Origin: Nomia melanderi
Taxonomy: Eukaryota > Arthropoda > Insecta > Hymenoptera > Halictidae
Direction of reading: 5' to 3'
NCBI RefSeq assembly: GCF_051020985.1
Contig: NC_134999.1
Location: forward strand, 32,211,160-32,275,159
Length of the DNA stretch: 64,000 bases
Below are positions 52,601 to 62,600 of the stretch, piece by piece (within the stretch, counting starts at the first letter, position 1; the number at the start of each line of letters is the position of its first letter). Under the pieces are notes generated by a model. It was not told the DNA's origin. It made no database searches and worked only from the letters and a program-made list of their open reading frames with translations. A program made the translations under genes and the position numbers.

Positions 52601-54695
52601 CCCATGCCGAAAAACCGTCGATACACAAGCGGGGGGGGGGGGAGGCCCGGAACGAGGTGAAATCACATTTATCCCGAAACCGCCCGCTCGTACGGCCGTC
52701 CCGGCCAAATAGGAACACGTGCAGTCGCACGGCAATAACTCTAAAATTTGATTGCACCGGTCCTCGGGGTAGTCCACCCCCCGAAGGCAGCCGATGGTAA
52801 TAGGCGCGCTCTAACCCTTGCATCAACACCCACGTAACCCGTAGGGTTTCGCGTTCGCGCGTGTGCAGCGCGGTGCACCCACCACGTCGTAAATAAAGGC
52901 GAAAATTGTTGACCGTTGCCTTTCGGCTTGGTTTAAGCGTTAAACAAAGGCCCACGGTGATGTCGGCCGCCGTATCTTTGATCTCTGTTTGCCGAGGCAT
53001 GCATCACCCGCGAGATAATCGGGAATAATTATTTGTTAGATAAATACGATCCCAGCCGGCGATACGAGGTCGAATTTACGACGGACCACTTGCCGCTTGT
53101 AAATGACGCGAAGGGAACGCGCGCACCGCCACGGAACCGGCCGACAGGGACGATCATCGTGCCAAGCTGCGGAGAGTGGCCGGTTTCCTTGCCTTCCTCG
53201 CGCTCACGCCGCTTCGATTTTGGATATTGCCGTTCACACGAGGGCCCCGGAGCGAGACGCGAATTGTTTATGGCGCGCCACGGACGACGATTTGAAATTC
53301 TAATTAATCTGCGCCCTGTTAATGATTGTTGCGGAAGAGGTCCAATGCGCGCAGCTGGGTCCAGAGGGGGATCCCGTCGGAGGATGTTCTCTCGATTTGC
53401 TCGATTTTCAGCGCGCGGCCGATGGAACTCGCGGCCCAGAATGAAATTAATTGGGTTCACCGAGCCGTGCACCGTGTAATCTGCTTATCTGGATTGAAAG
53501 AAATTGATTTTAGATTCTTCGACGGCCTGCGCAGGCTTTGAAACTATATAACTCCGGACGGATGATTAGTGGACTGCTAAAGTTCGGAGAGTTTATGGGT
53601 TATTAGAGTTATGAGCAGCGAAGCTTTGAAATAAAACTACTCTGCATTCTTATCTACAGGAATCGTACACGAGAACTTGTCGAAATAAAACGCACGGGAG
53701 CGACCATATAAACCGTATTTAAGATGAAACCTCGGTGCCTCCAAACTTCATCCTCATCTCCCTCGAAACTCCTAATTACTCTATCTCAACTAACCCAATT
53801 CGTCATGCTTCTAACGGTGAAACTAACTACTCGAAAGGAAACACCGGCGCATCCTCTAACTTCCACGCACGTAGCGAGCGAGCTGCACATCTCTTGCAGC
53901 CCGCATCACACGAAAGATCATCGGCAGGTCAGAAACATCGCTTCCGTTCTCACAGCGACCAGATCTCACGAGAGACCAGGTGGATCGACGAGGGAAAAAA
54001 GTCCCTTAATTTCAGCGATGCGCGATTAAGCGGCCTGGCGCGAAATGTAAACTAGCAACACGGCCGGCGCAGTGCGTTAATTAAGACGCCGGACATCGAG
54101 AGCCGTACCGTTGATTTAAGTGTGCAATAACTCACGGTGAGCCTCTCCGCCGCTACCTAACCGTGAGAAACGTTCATCCCTTCCACCCCTCCGGCGTGTC
54201 CCTTCGGACCGCGTTTCACAATTTACATTTCATAACGTGTAAAGAGAAGCGGATCGCGGCCCGTAAACATGGCGGCCCGTCGATGCCGTGAACGCGATGC
54301 ACGCGATGCGGGGCACGGTCGATTGCGCGCGCGGCGCGCGGGAAGATCTGCAGATCCGCCCGACGGAGGTACCGATTATCGAGAGGGTGCGGATACAGGC
54401 TCTAGCCTGTCGTTACGCAACCGTCAGCGCACGCAATCGCTTCCACTCGCCTACAAGCCGCGGATCTATCTCCTTCGCGCGTGCATGTATATGCCTATTT
54501 ACGAGCGTTGTGTAGAGCGAGCGGACTCCTTGCCGCGGTTACGCTTATGGGAACAACGTAATTATGGATGTGCCGTAATTGGTCGTTCCACAACGACGTG
54601 TTTCAGATCGATCTGGAAACGGGTTTCAGGGTAAAAGTGAAACTATCCCGGCCTCTGCGTGTATCGTACGTGTGCGCCGATGGAAAACGCTGATA
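49616..54695. other. Noncoding spacer, 5.1 kb
   Basis: No gene is recognised. GC-rich islands lie at 49.9-50.45, 50.9-51.55, 52.55-53.55 and 53.8-54.7 kb. Near-mirror frames of 147 and 148 codons cover 53029-53479 on opposite strands, which argues that neither is real. A run of 14 G lies near 52631-52644. Confidence 0.45.
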
Positions 54696-55237
54696 CAGGG
54701 TGGTTCTAACAACCGCTCCGCTTCTGTGACCGTGGAAATTGGCGAACGGCTTTTGAGGAATGATGGTTTGACGAATTTGTTATCTTAGTATGAATATTTT
54801 GCTGTGCAGTTGTATCGCGCTTGAAAATTGGTGTTGAGTTTGGAGTAGTCGTAGGAGGGTAAATGATTGTTTGGTAACAATTGGTGAATGGCTTTTGAAG
54901 CTGAGTTTATTATTAGTAGGAATATTTTATATGTAAGTGTATATGTACACTTGTACATTGCTGTCGCTTTTTGAAGAAGTGTGGTAAATAGTTAAATAGC
55001 ACTATACCATTTTTGTTTCGTTGAATTGATTCTTGGAACTGTTCTTCGTGTAATTGCTGCAAGGTAAGGTCTTTTGGAAGTCAATTATTTATGAGTAATG
55101 GTTCAAGGAATCGATTTATACGACACACGTAGCACGGTATCGTTAAAGGGAGGGTTTCAGAGTACTATTGCAAACGTTAACATTTTTTTGAAGTCTAAAG
55201 CGAGTTGCAGGCGGTCTCAGTCGCTAGAATCACCCTG
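54696..55237. mobile_element. Candidate nonautonomous DNA transposon, CAGGGTG ends
   Basis: The left end reads CAGGGTGGTTCTAACAACCG, and the right end, read in reverse complement, CAGGGTGATTCTAGCGACTG. These are matching inverted termini of about 18 bp with four mismatches. Both ends are preceded by TA, which would fit a TA target duplication as used by Tc1/mariner-type enzymes. The 542-bp interior has no transposase and contains an internal duplication: a phrase close to AATTGGYGAAYGGCTTTTGA occurs at 54737 and 54879. A lone CAGGGTGTATCAT at 55461 may be an unrelated or broken relative. The class is uncertain. Confidence 0.5.
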
Positions 55238-58200
55238 TATACCGAGGTTCTTAGCGGATGGGCAAGTGCGACGCTAAAATTATCCGTTCGTGCTTATTAA
55301 AGAAAGATACTGCTCCTCTTTGGGACGAATGCAATTTTGTAATTACAGTGAATCACTTAATGTTAGACTGTCAAAAGTATCGAGCGTATCGGATGGTTAT
55401 CCGTTCTTGATAACTCCCACCGATACTGAATTAACAAATTGCTGAATATATTATCGTGCAGGGTGTATCATAACATGCGATACCCACTTTAGGCGTGAAC
55501 CAGAAAGAGGGTAAAAATAACAAAAGAGAACATTAAAAACCCCTGCTCCATTCAAGTTAGCTTCATAATTACAAACATTTGCACAATAACGTTCTCGAGA
55601 GTAGCTATTTCAACACCCTTTCTTCACAAAATCACCTACATATCTAATTTCCATAAAAATTTACTATTCACGAACAATGCTCCACTGATTGAAAAAAGAC
55701 ACAAGAATATCCTACATCATTCAATCCTCAATCCATCACCCCCGCAATACACACTCAAACTAATACAATCAACTTCAAACTGAACTCAATAAAACCGAAT
55801 ATCGTTCGGTAGACACCGAGGCCCGAATCAAATCGCGATGCAAGCGGTTAATCAGTCGGCCCAAAAAACATACACGGCTCCGTTTCGACAGATTCAATTA
55901 CATCCGGCGGAACATCCCACCACCGCGCCGCGCCAGCCTCGCCGAACGGTTATCCGGCTCTTATTCACCCTCTTCACTCTCTCCATCGTGGCGTCTGCAA
56001 ACAAGACTGGCCGAGGCTGCCAAAGAAAGCAAAAGAACATATTACTTTCCATCGTTTTGGCCGGTCGAAAACAATCCACACGCAAATCGTCCAAGTTTCA
56101 CGCGTCCGTCCGGCCCGGTGCACCGTGTCGTACATCAACGTCCCGCAAAAGGTGGGCGGACGTCGCGTCAGCCGTTGACGCCCCGCGAAATTGAATCTAA
56201 GGGTCCAGGGTCCTGGGCTGTTCCCTTCGTCCCCCCCTCTGCCGGCCCAGCCGCGCTGCAGGGAGGTCGCAAATCATCACCTCGCTACATTTACAACGTT
56301 AGATAGCCCAAGATTACGGTCGTTCGGTTTTCAAGCCCGAGAGGAGACGAGGAATTCCATCCGGCCTCATCCTCTTCACTGGACACTACGCGGCAACCGT
56401 GGCGTCTTTCGTGAAAACGATCCCTAGCGTTCGCTGACTCGTTCGGATGATGATCGCCGATGGTTTCGCGAAACAATCGCTTCACGGTAGTGCTTGTTTT
56501 ACCCTCGCTTAGCTGGAGGTGTTGCTGAACGCTGCGGAGGCTATCGATGGCCTCTAACTAGATCAATTGTGGCTTTGTTTATTCTACTAAATTATGGTTA
56601 ATTTTACCGTAATGCGGAGCGACGATGTTAAGGACGACTAAGGCGCAGAGTGTGAGTGAGTTGTTCGATTGGATTGTTTGAGAATATGAAAAAATTGATA
56701 CTAAGCATAGCATGAGTGATATTTACAATAGTAATGATATTTATAGAAACATGTATGTATTGAAAGATATACATAATTCATGTGTTTCTTCACACTTGTA
56801 CTAATAAGTTACTTTTTTTATTATTTTTACATACTTCGTGCAACATCCAGGAAACCCAGCTCCAAAGTGATCTAGCATCAGACGACAAGGGTTAAGCAGG
56901 GACTACTGAGCTTTCCGCAGATCCACGGCAGCGGCAATTCATCCGGCGGCTGGGCGACTAATGAGCTCATGATTACAGGGATCCAGCGATGATGACTTCT
57001 TGAGTGCCGCGCACCGTCTACGTGTCTCTGTTCGCGAGGATCGCCGGTTCGAATGCATATTATCGCCAGCGCCGCCCACCCACCTGCGTCGTCGTTTCAT
57101 TTGCGTATTGTTTCGCTCGGACAGTCGGGCTTGATTGAGTGCTTAACGGTGACAGGGGTCGGGCTTGCTGAGATCATTGAAATGCTTCGCGAGTATGGCC
57201 GGTAATGTAATGTGAATGGCATGGCATGAGGGTACTGTCGACTTTGATCCCGGCGGATTTTAATCTTGTTCCCCGCGTGTAATTGTTTCCGTTACCGTTG
57301 GTCATCTATCTTCGGAAGAAGAATTGAAAGCGCAGGTACCGGCGACGTGGATAGTTGCAGCCTGCTAAAAAATATTTAAACATAATTTATGTGTTACTTG
57401 TATAGTCTCGAAGTATATACCCACGGTGCAGGTTACAGTAAAAATTAGAAGTGGCACAGTTCTGGGTAGAAAGGATTGAATCCTTTATTTTTGGAATTTC
57501 TCTGTTCCAGACAGAGGCAATTCGATTATACTTCGAAGCAACCGAATTGACCGAAACGATGCAAGATGAAAATATGTTGCACGTCGAATTTTTAGCTTTA
57601 TCCTTGCTCGAAATTCGATTCGAAACGGTTCGACGTTGGAAACCGGCAACCGATGTCTGCCCAGAAGTCAGTTTCTCCCGTTCCTTAAGCCGTTCCTGCG
57701 TTTTTACATTCTCGACGAAATCCCCGCTCCTTTGTGCCAGTTTATTACGCTCACCGTTCAAATGATGTCATTAGATATACTTAGGCGGAACTTTATTGGC
57801 GTCCTTTATGCCGGTCGAACGGCTCCCAGTGAAACGGATTCGTGAGCCGCGCGTTCACGATTCATCGGTTATTACGCCGAAATTCGTTTTCCCCGCCGCC
57901 CCGTGAACAGGATTCTCGCGCGCCACGTGAGAACCGGCCATCTTTTTATTGGCTCCCGCGCGAACGGGCCATTCCCCGGTGAGTTTTTCGTGCGGAATAC
58001 GTCGTCCCCGCGGGCGTGCACCACGCTTTTATGATAATCCGTCGAACGATTGCCCCGGCGATGTGAACTTTCCAGAGGTGAAAGATCGTATCGAGCCGTT
58101 TGCGAAACGCGAGGATCGTGGGCGCCGTTATCGCGATCCGAAGCGCAATCGCCGTTTTATCGGTACCGAAGTCGACCGGTGTCGGCTTGATACGGTATTA

Positions 58201-58675
58201 TTTGCGAATGACAGCTGCGAAGAGTTACACAGATGTTGGCAACATTTTTAAAGGGAAAATGATGTGCTTTAATTTTTCTGATATTGATTCAATGCTTCGT
58301 AACGTTGGACATTGTATTTTTTAATTCTGAAAACATTTTTCACTTCCTTATGTGATTGAAGTTTTGCAATCTACTTGGGAGAATAAAAGTAATTAGTGTT
58401 TCGAAGTGTGGCTGCACCTTTGCACACTCTGCTAATAGACGGCTTCTTGCTCAGTCCTTAGTGATTTATATAAATACCTTCCGTGAACCTTCAACGTTTG
58501 ACCCTGCGTGTAAAACAGAGGTCCACTAGAAAGCCTCACTGACGAGACCCCTGATAGATCCCGAATGAAACGCCTTCCTCCTTCACTTTCCTGTTTTCTT
58601 CAATCATAGCCTCCTTCAATAATAGCGCCGCTTCAAAAGTCACGATTTTATGGATATTCGTTTATTCAATGTGTC
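55238..58675. other. Noncoding spacer
   Basis: No gene is recognised. GC-rich patches at 55.8-56.5, 56.9-57.3 and 57.85-58.2 kb carry short unassigned frames. Frames on both strands share 57387-57765 and show no domain. Confidence 0.45.
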
Positions 58676-58705
58676 TAGACTCTAGACTCTAAGGTCTAGA
58701 GTCTA
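58676..58705. repeat. 12-bp perfect inverted repeat with 6-nt loop
   Basis: TAGACTCTAGAC (58676-58687) is followed by TCTAAG and then its exact reverse complement GTCTAGAGTCTA (58694-58705). It lies 144 bp beyond the 3' end of the complete tRNA gene and is built from repeated TCTAGA-like units. It could form a hairpin or cruciform, or be a relic of a transposon end. I have no evidence for function. Confidence 0.7.
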
Positions 58706-58835
58706 ATCTATGTGGATAATAATATTAGAGTCTTTTAAGTATAAGCATGTTTCGAATTATCAATTAAAACAAAAGAGAAGCTATTCACTTGAATACTTCT
58801 ATTAATTGCTTCTTCGGTATTGTAATCAAAATTAG

Positions 58836-58842
58836 AAAAAAA
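58836..58842 (-). terminator. Pol III terminator of complete tRNA-Ile
   Basis: Seven consecutive T on the minus strand lie 6 bases downstream of the discriminator base of the tRNA gene at 58849-58922. A T run of four or more is the standard RNA polymerase III stop. Confidence 0.8.
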
Positions 58843-58848
58843 TAAATC

Positions 58849-58922
58849 TGGCCCATGGGGGGATCGAACCCACGACCTTCGCGTTATTAGCACGACGCTC
58901 TAACCAACTGAGCTAATGGGCC
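58849..58922 (-). tRNA. tRNA-Ile (anticodon AAT), complete
   Basis: The 74-nt gene folds as a full cloverleaf. The acceptor arms GGCCCAT and ATGGGCC pair perfectly over 7 bp with discriminator A. The D arm is GCTC/GAGC. The anticodon loop CTAATAA places AAT at positions 34-36, so the tRNA decodes isoleucine (ATT, and ATC/ATA after conversion of A34 to inosine). The internal Pol III A box (TAGCTCAGTTGG) and B box (GGTTCGATCCC) are intact, and a T7 terminator follows. There is no intron, and CCA is not encoded, as is normal for eukaryotes. One oddity is the second pair of the T stem, U50 opposite C64, which is a mismatch. The gene is probably functional but slightly weakened there. A truncated sister copy lies 74 bp upstream on the same strand. 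Confidence 0.95.
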
Positions 58923-58982
58923 CACGACCAGCGCTGTCGATTTTACAATTCTCATGCTGGAGATGACGAATCAGAAATTTAT

Positions 58983-58989
58983 AAAAAAA
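58983..58989 (-). terminator. Pol III terminator of truncated tRNA-Ile
   Basis: Seven T on the minus strand lie 7 bases past the discriminator position of the broken tRNA copy. Its preservation shows that the copy was a regular tRNA gene before it was interrupted. Confidence 0.7.
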
Positions 58990-58996
58990 TAAACTT

Positions 58997-59065
58997 TGGC
59001 CCATGAGGGGATCGAACCCGCGACCTTCGCGTTATTAGCACGACGCTCTAACCAACTGAGCTAAT
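58997..59065 (-). pseudogene. tRNA-Ile (AAT) truncated at its 5' end by retrotransposon insertion
   Basis: The copy matches the complete tRNA-Ile gene at every base from position 7 (or 6) to the 3' discriminator, apart from positions 50 and 64. It keeps the D arm, the CTAATAA anticodon loop, the T arm, the A and B boxes and a T7 terminator. The first five acceptor bases, GGCCC, are replaced by a run of A that is the 3' tail of the minus-strand retrotransposon starting at 59066. The A at position 6 could belong to either. Without its 5' acceptor strand it cannot form a normal acceptor stem or be processed normally by RNase P, so it is probably dead as a tRNA, although its internal promoter could still recruit Pol III. 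Its T stem also has a mismatch at pair 50-64 (C opposite U), the reverse of the sister copy. Confidence 0.9.
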
Positions 59066-59607
59066 TTTTTTAACGTTTTAAAAATTGTTTATTTAGGGCT
59101 TTTAAATAAATATTACAGGATAACTTAACTTTAAATAAACAAAAAGTAATATATGGTTACGGATTATAATTTTAGACTTATACGGTTAAGGCACCCAAAT
59201 CAGTCTTATTCGGGACGGGTTTCATTTTACGAGGAGTGACTCTGATTCACCCTTCGTTTGTACTTATTTTTTTTTTTTCAGGTACGTTGCTATTACGAGT
59301 ATACAGAAACTTACTTATTTTAATAATGCTCCCTAAAATGCCCTCATTAAAAAGGGAACTAGCATATGTATTTGCAGCTTATAAAATACGAGTGAAGAAG
59401 AAGGGAGTGATAGAAATAGTGAGGTATATACAATGGTAAGGAGGAAAGGAGTGAAAGAGAGAGGGAAATAACTTACATCTATCTTATGAACTATGGTTAC
59501 ATTTTTAACAAAGAATTACTAAATCTATGTGGAGACTATTTACAATATTTACAATCATTTGGTTTGGTTCATATTTACTTAAGCTATATTGCACCTTAAG
59601 ATTAGCG
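59066..59607 (-). other. 3' UTR and A-rich tail of the retrotransposon
   Basis: This region runs from the ORF2 stop (TAA, plus-strand 59608-59610) to the tRNA junction. It is AT-rich and ends in seven A on the minus strand, of which one may be tRNA position 6. Near the tail, TTGTTTATTTA (59085-59095) and its exact reverse complement TAAATAAACAA (59132-59142) form 11-bp arms around a 36-nt loop. This is a possible 3' RNA structure for recognition by the element's own reverse transcriptase, as in some other non-LTR elements. A 67-codon plus-strand frame at 59236-59439 is chance. Confidence 0.75.
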
Positions 59608-62600
59608 TTATGGGGGTTTATATTGGTCAGCTAGCCACCAGTATCTCTTACAGTCAGTTTTCATTCTTTGTGATTCTACCTGGTCCCTTTGCGGAATGTC
59701 TGTATTATATACAAGTCTTTGGAGGTTGAGATTCACTTCTTTAAGGGGGGATTGGTAGGTAATAGCTTTTTTTGACATGTGTCTGGGAGTGTGGTACAAC
59801 AACGGCACTGCGTTACTATTTTGAATGTATCCATTTTTATCCAGAAATATAAACGCTTCTGGTGGGATGAAGCCTGAATTTAGCGAATTTCTAATGTAAT
59901 TTTCGTCGGGGAAGGCGATCGGGAAGATAAGGCTATTATTTTGTATTTCTGAAACTCTGGCAAAATAGTTCCTAACTAATTTTATAATGAAGTTATCTAT
60001 TCTGTTTACATTCGCTCGGTTGTATATTATGGAGTTTCTAATATATTTTTTAAAATTCGAACTTTCTGACCTGTATATGCCCACGCATGCTCTGAGGCAC
60101 CGTCTTTCGAATACCCTGAATCGTTCCATTAGAGATGCTCCCGTGTTGTACCACATCTCACAACCATAAGTCATTATTGGTCTTATTAATGCCTGGTAGC
60201 AGATTATTTTTACTTTTGTGTTTAGTTTTCTCGAGTGGAATATTCGTGCATTTGCTGCAAATGCTTTTTTGGCTTTGCCCAGTTGTGTTAAGGGATGAAC
60301 ATTTAATAAAAATCTATTGTCCAGTAACATTCCGAGATATTTGACTGCTGTTTTGTTTATGATGGGTTTCTCGCCTCTTTCAACTCCTACAAGTTCAAAG
60401 TTTTTGTGATATTTCTGAATGGAATAGGAAGCCGATTTACATGATGGTCTGAATAGTATAGACTCACATTTGTCTGTGTTGACTTTGAACTTCCAGGCCT
60501 TATAATAATTAAATATTTTTTTGATTGCAATCTGAAGAGTAGCTTGGACTTCTTTGGGGGAATTATCTGCTCTATAAATAATAAGGTCGTCAGCGTATGC
60601 TAGCAATGAGCAGGATGTGTTATCGGGACCGAAAAGTTTTAGTATGTCGCTTGTGTAAATATTAAATAGGATTGGGGAGTTTATTGTTCCTTGCTGTAAT
60701 CCGTTATTGATTTGGAAGTTAATTTGTGAAATTTCTTTCCCTAAGCTGGTCTGAAATGATCTGTCGCTGATCATGTTCTTTATTATTTTAATTAGCATTA
60801 ATGAGAACCCTTTTTTTTTTAGTTTATAAATGAGGCCGTGTAGCCACACGGTGTCAAACGCTTTTTCCAAATCTACCAGGCAAGCACCAACGCATTTGTG
60901 GCCATTCAGTGCCCAGCAGACATCTGATGCGAGTTTGTTAATTGCATGTATTGTGGAATGGTGTCTACGAAAACCATATTGATTCTCCGGAATTATTTCT
61001 TTTTTATGGCATTCTTCTATTATAGCGTCGTTTATTATTCTTTCATATACCTTACCGATGTTTGATAATAAGCTGATAGGTCTATAACTAGAAGGATTAG
61101 ATTTATCTTTTCCTTTTTTCAGGATAGCTATGGTTTTTGCGTTTTTCCACTCTACCGGAAAATATGAGTGGTTTAACATGTTATTAAATAATATTGTATA
61201 CAGGAGAATTGTGTTTCTCGGTAGGTTTTTCAAGGCAATATTAGGAATGTTGTCGTTTCCAGCCGATTTTTTACTATTTAAGCATTTGAATTTCTTTTCG
61301 ACTTTGTAGAGGTTTGTGAGGTGCATTGAGGCTTCGTCGGTTGGTAGCGGGATAACTGCTGAATTATTATGATTAAATGTGCATAATGTTGCTGGTGATT
61401 TTGACACTAGTTCAGTGTTAATTTTACAGTATTCTCTTTCGATTATATTTCTAAATTTGGGGTTATTAATTTCCGTGTTTTGATCGTTGACTTTGGAATA
61501 GTAGGCTCCTAGTAAGTTTAATTTTTCGATATTGTTTTTTACCCAAAAATTATTGTTTCCGTCTATGTGTAGGGTTTTTGGATCTATGTTGGCCCTGTAT
61601 AGTAGATCTGTATCCTCTGCGCTTATTTTAAGTGCCGGGATAGTTAATGGTTCTTTTTTCCTAAAAATTGAGTTGATGTCGGGGAACGTTTTATGGGATT
61701 GTTTGGGATTTATTTTGCTGATTCTATTGAACCAGTAATTATTGACCTCTTTGTCGATCTCCGTTTTTATTTTTCTCCTTAATGCTTTGATCCTGCTGTT
61801 TATAATATGTATTGAATGTCTAATATGGGGGCCGGCTGCCATCGTTCTACGAATACTGCGAATTGTTGCTATTGCCTGTGCTTCCTCCTTTTGTAGTTGT
61901 TTAATTTTTCTGTTGAGATATTTATCTGTTGAATTCGCTGTTTGGAATTTTGGTACTGTTTGCTCTATTGTTTCTAGAATTTTAATTTTTATATCATTTA
62001 GGTGTTGATCTATTTGTTTTATTGAGAGATTAGTATTGGATGGTATATCTGGATTGTATTTGCTTAGAATATTTTTGAATTTTTTCCAGTTAGTTTTAGC
62101 AAAATTGAATCTGTGTTCATTTTGAATGTCACGTAAGGCTAGTCTCTGGTCCGAGATATTAATGACTGCTGCGATAGCCTCGTGGTCACTTGTGAATGGG
62201 ATTGTTTCTAGTTTGTTATGAGCTGCATTTTGGAAATTTATTCTTGCATCGGCTAGAAAAAGATCTATAAATGATCCATTTCGGGGATATGATGGAAATT
62301 CTGAGTGGAGCAGGTTAATTCTGTATGTTACATCATTTTCGTCGATCCAGTTTTTTAGAGTATTTCCTCTATTACTGTTTGAGGAATTAGACCAAGATGT
62401 GTGTCTCGCATTAAAGTCGCCTGCTATAATATAGTATTTCGACGTTGAACTCAAGTTTAATTCCGTGAATAACTTATCCATTTCGTTTTTAAATTGGGTA
62501 CTGTTGCTTTTCCTTGCGTAAAAAGCTACTATAATTAATTCGTGGTTACCGGCCAAACTTGTTTTAATCTTAGTTGTTTCAAGTGTATTGTATTGTTGCG

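Noticed and set aside
53029..53479. Opposite-strand frames of 147 and 148 codons
   Set aside because: Near-mirror frames over the same bases are typical of stop-poor GC-rich DNA, and neither translation shows a family motif.
55461..55480. Single CAGGGTGTATCATAACATG end
   Set aside because: No inverted partner was found nearby, so I did not call an element.
57166..57195. TGAGATCATT, similar to the bantam microRNA seed
   Set aside because: Similarity ends after the first ten bases, and I see no upstream star arm that would make a hairpin.
59987..62008. Plus-strand frames inside the retrotransposon
   Set aside because: These are antisense shadows of ORF2 with no independent support.
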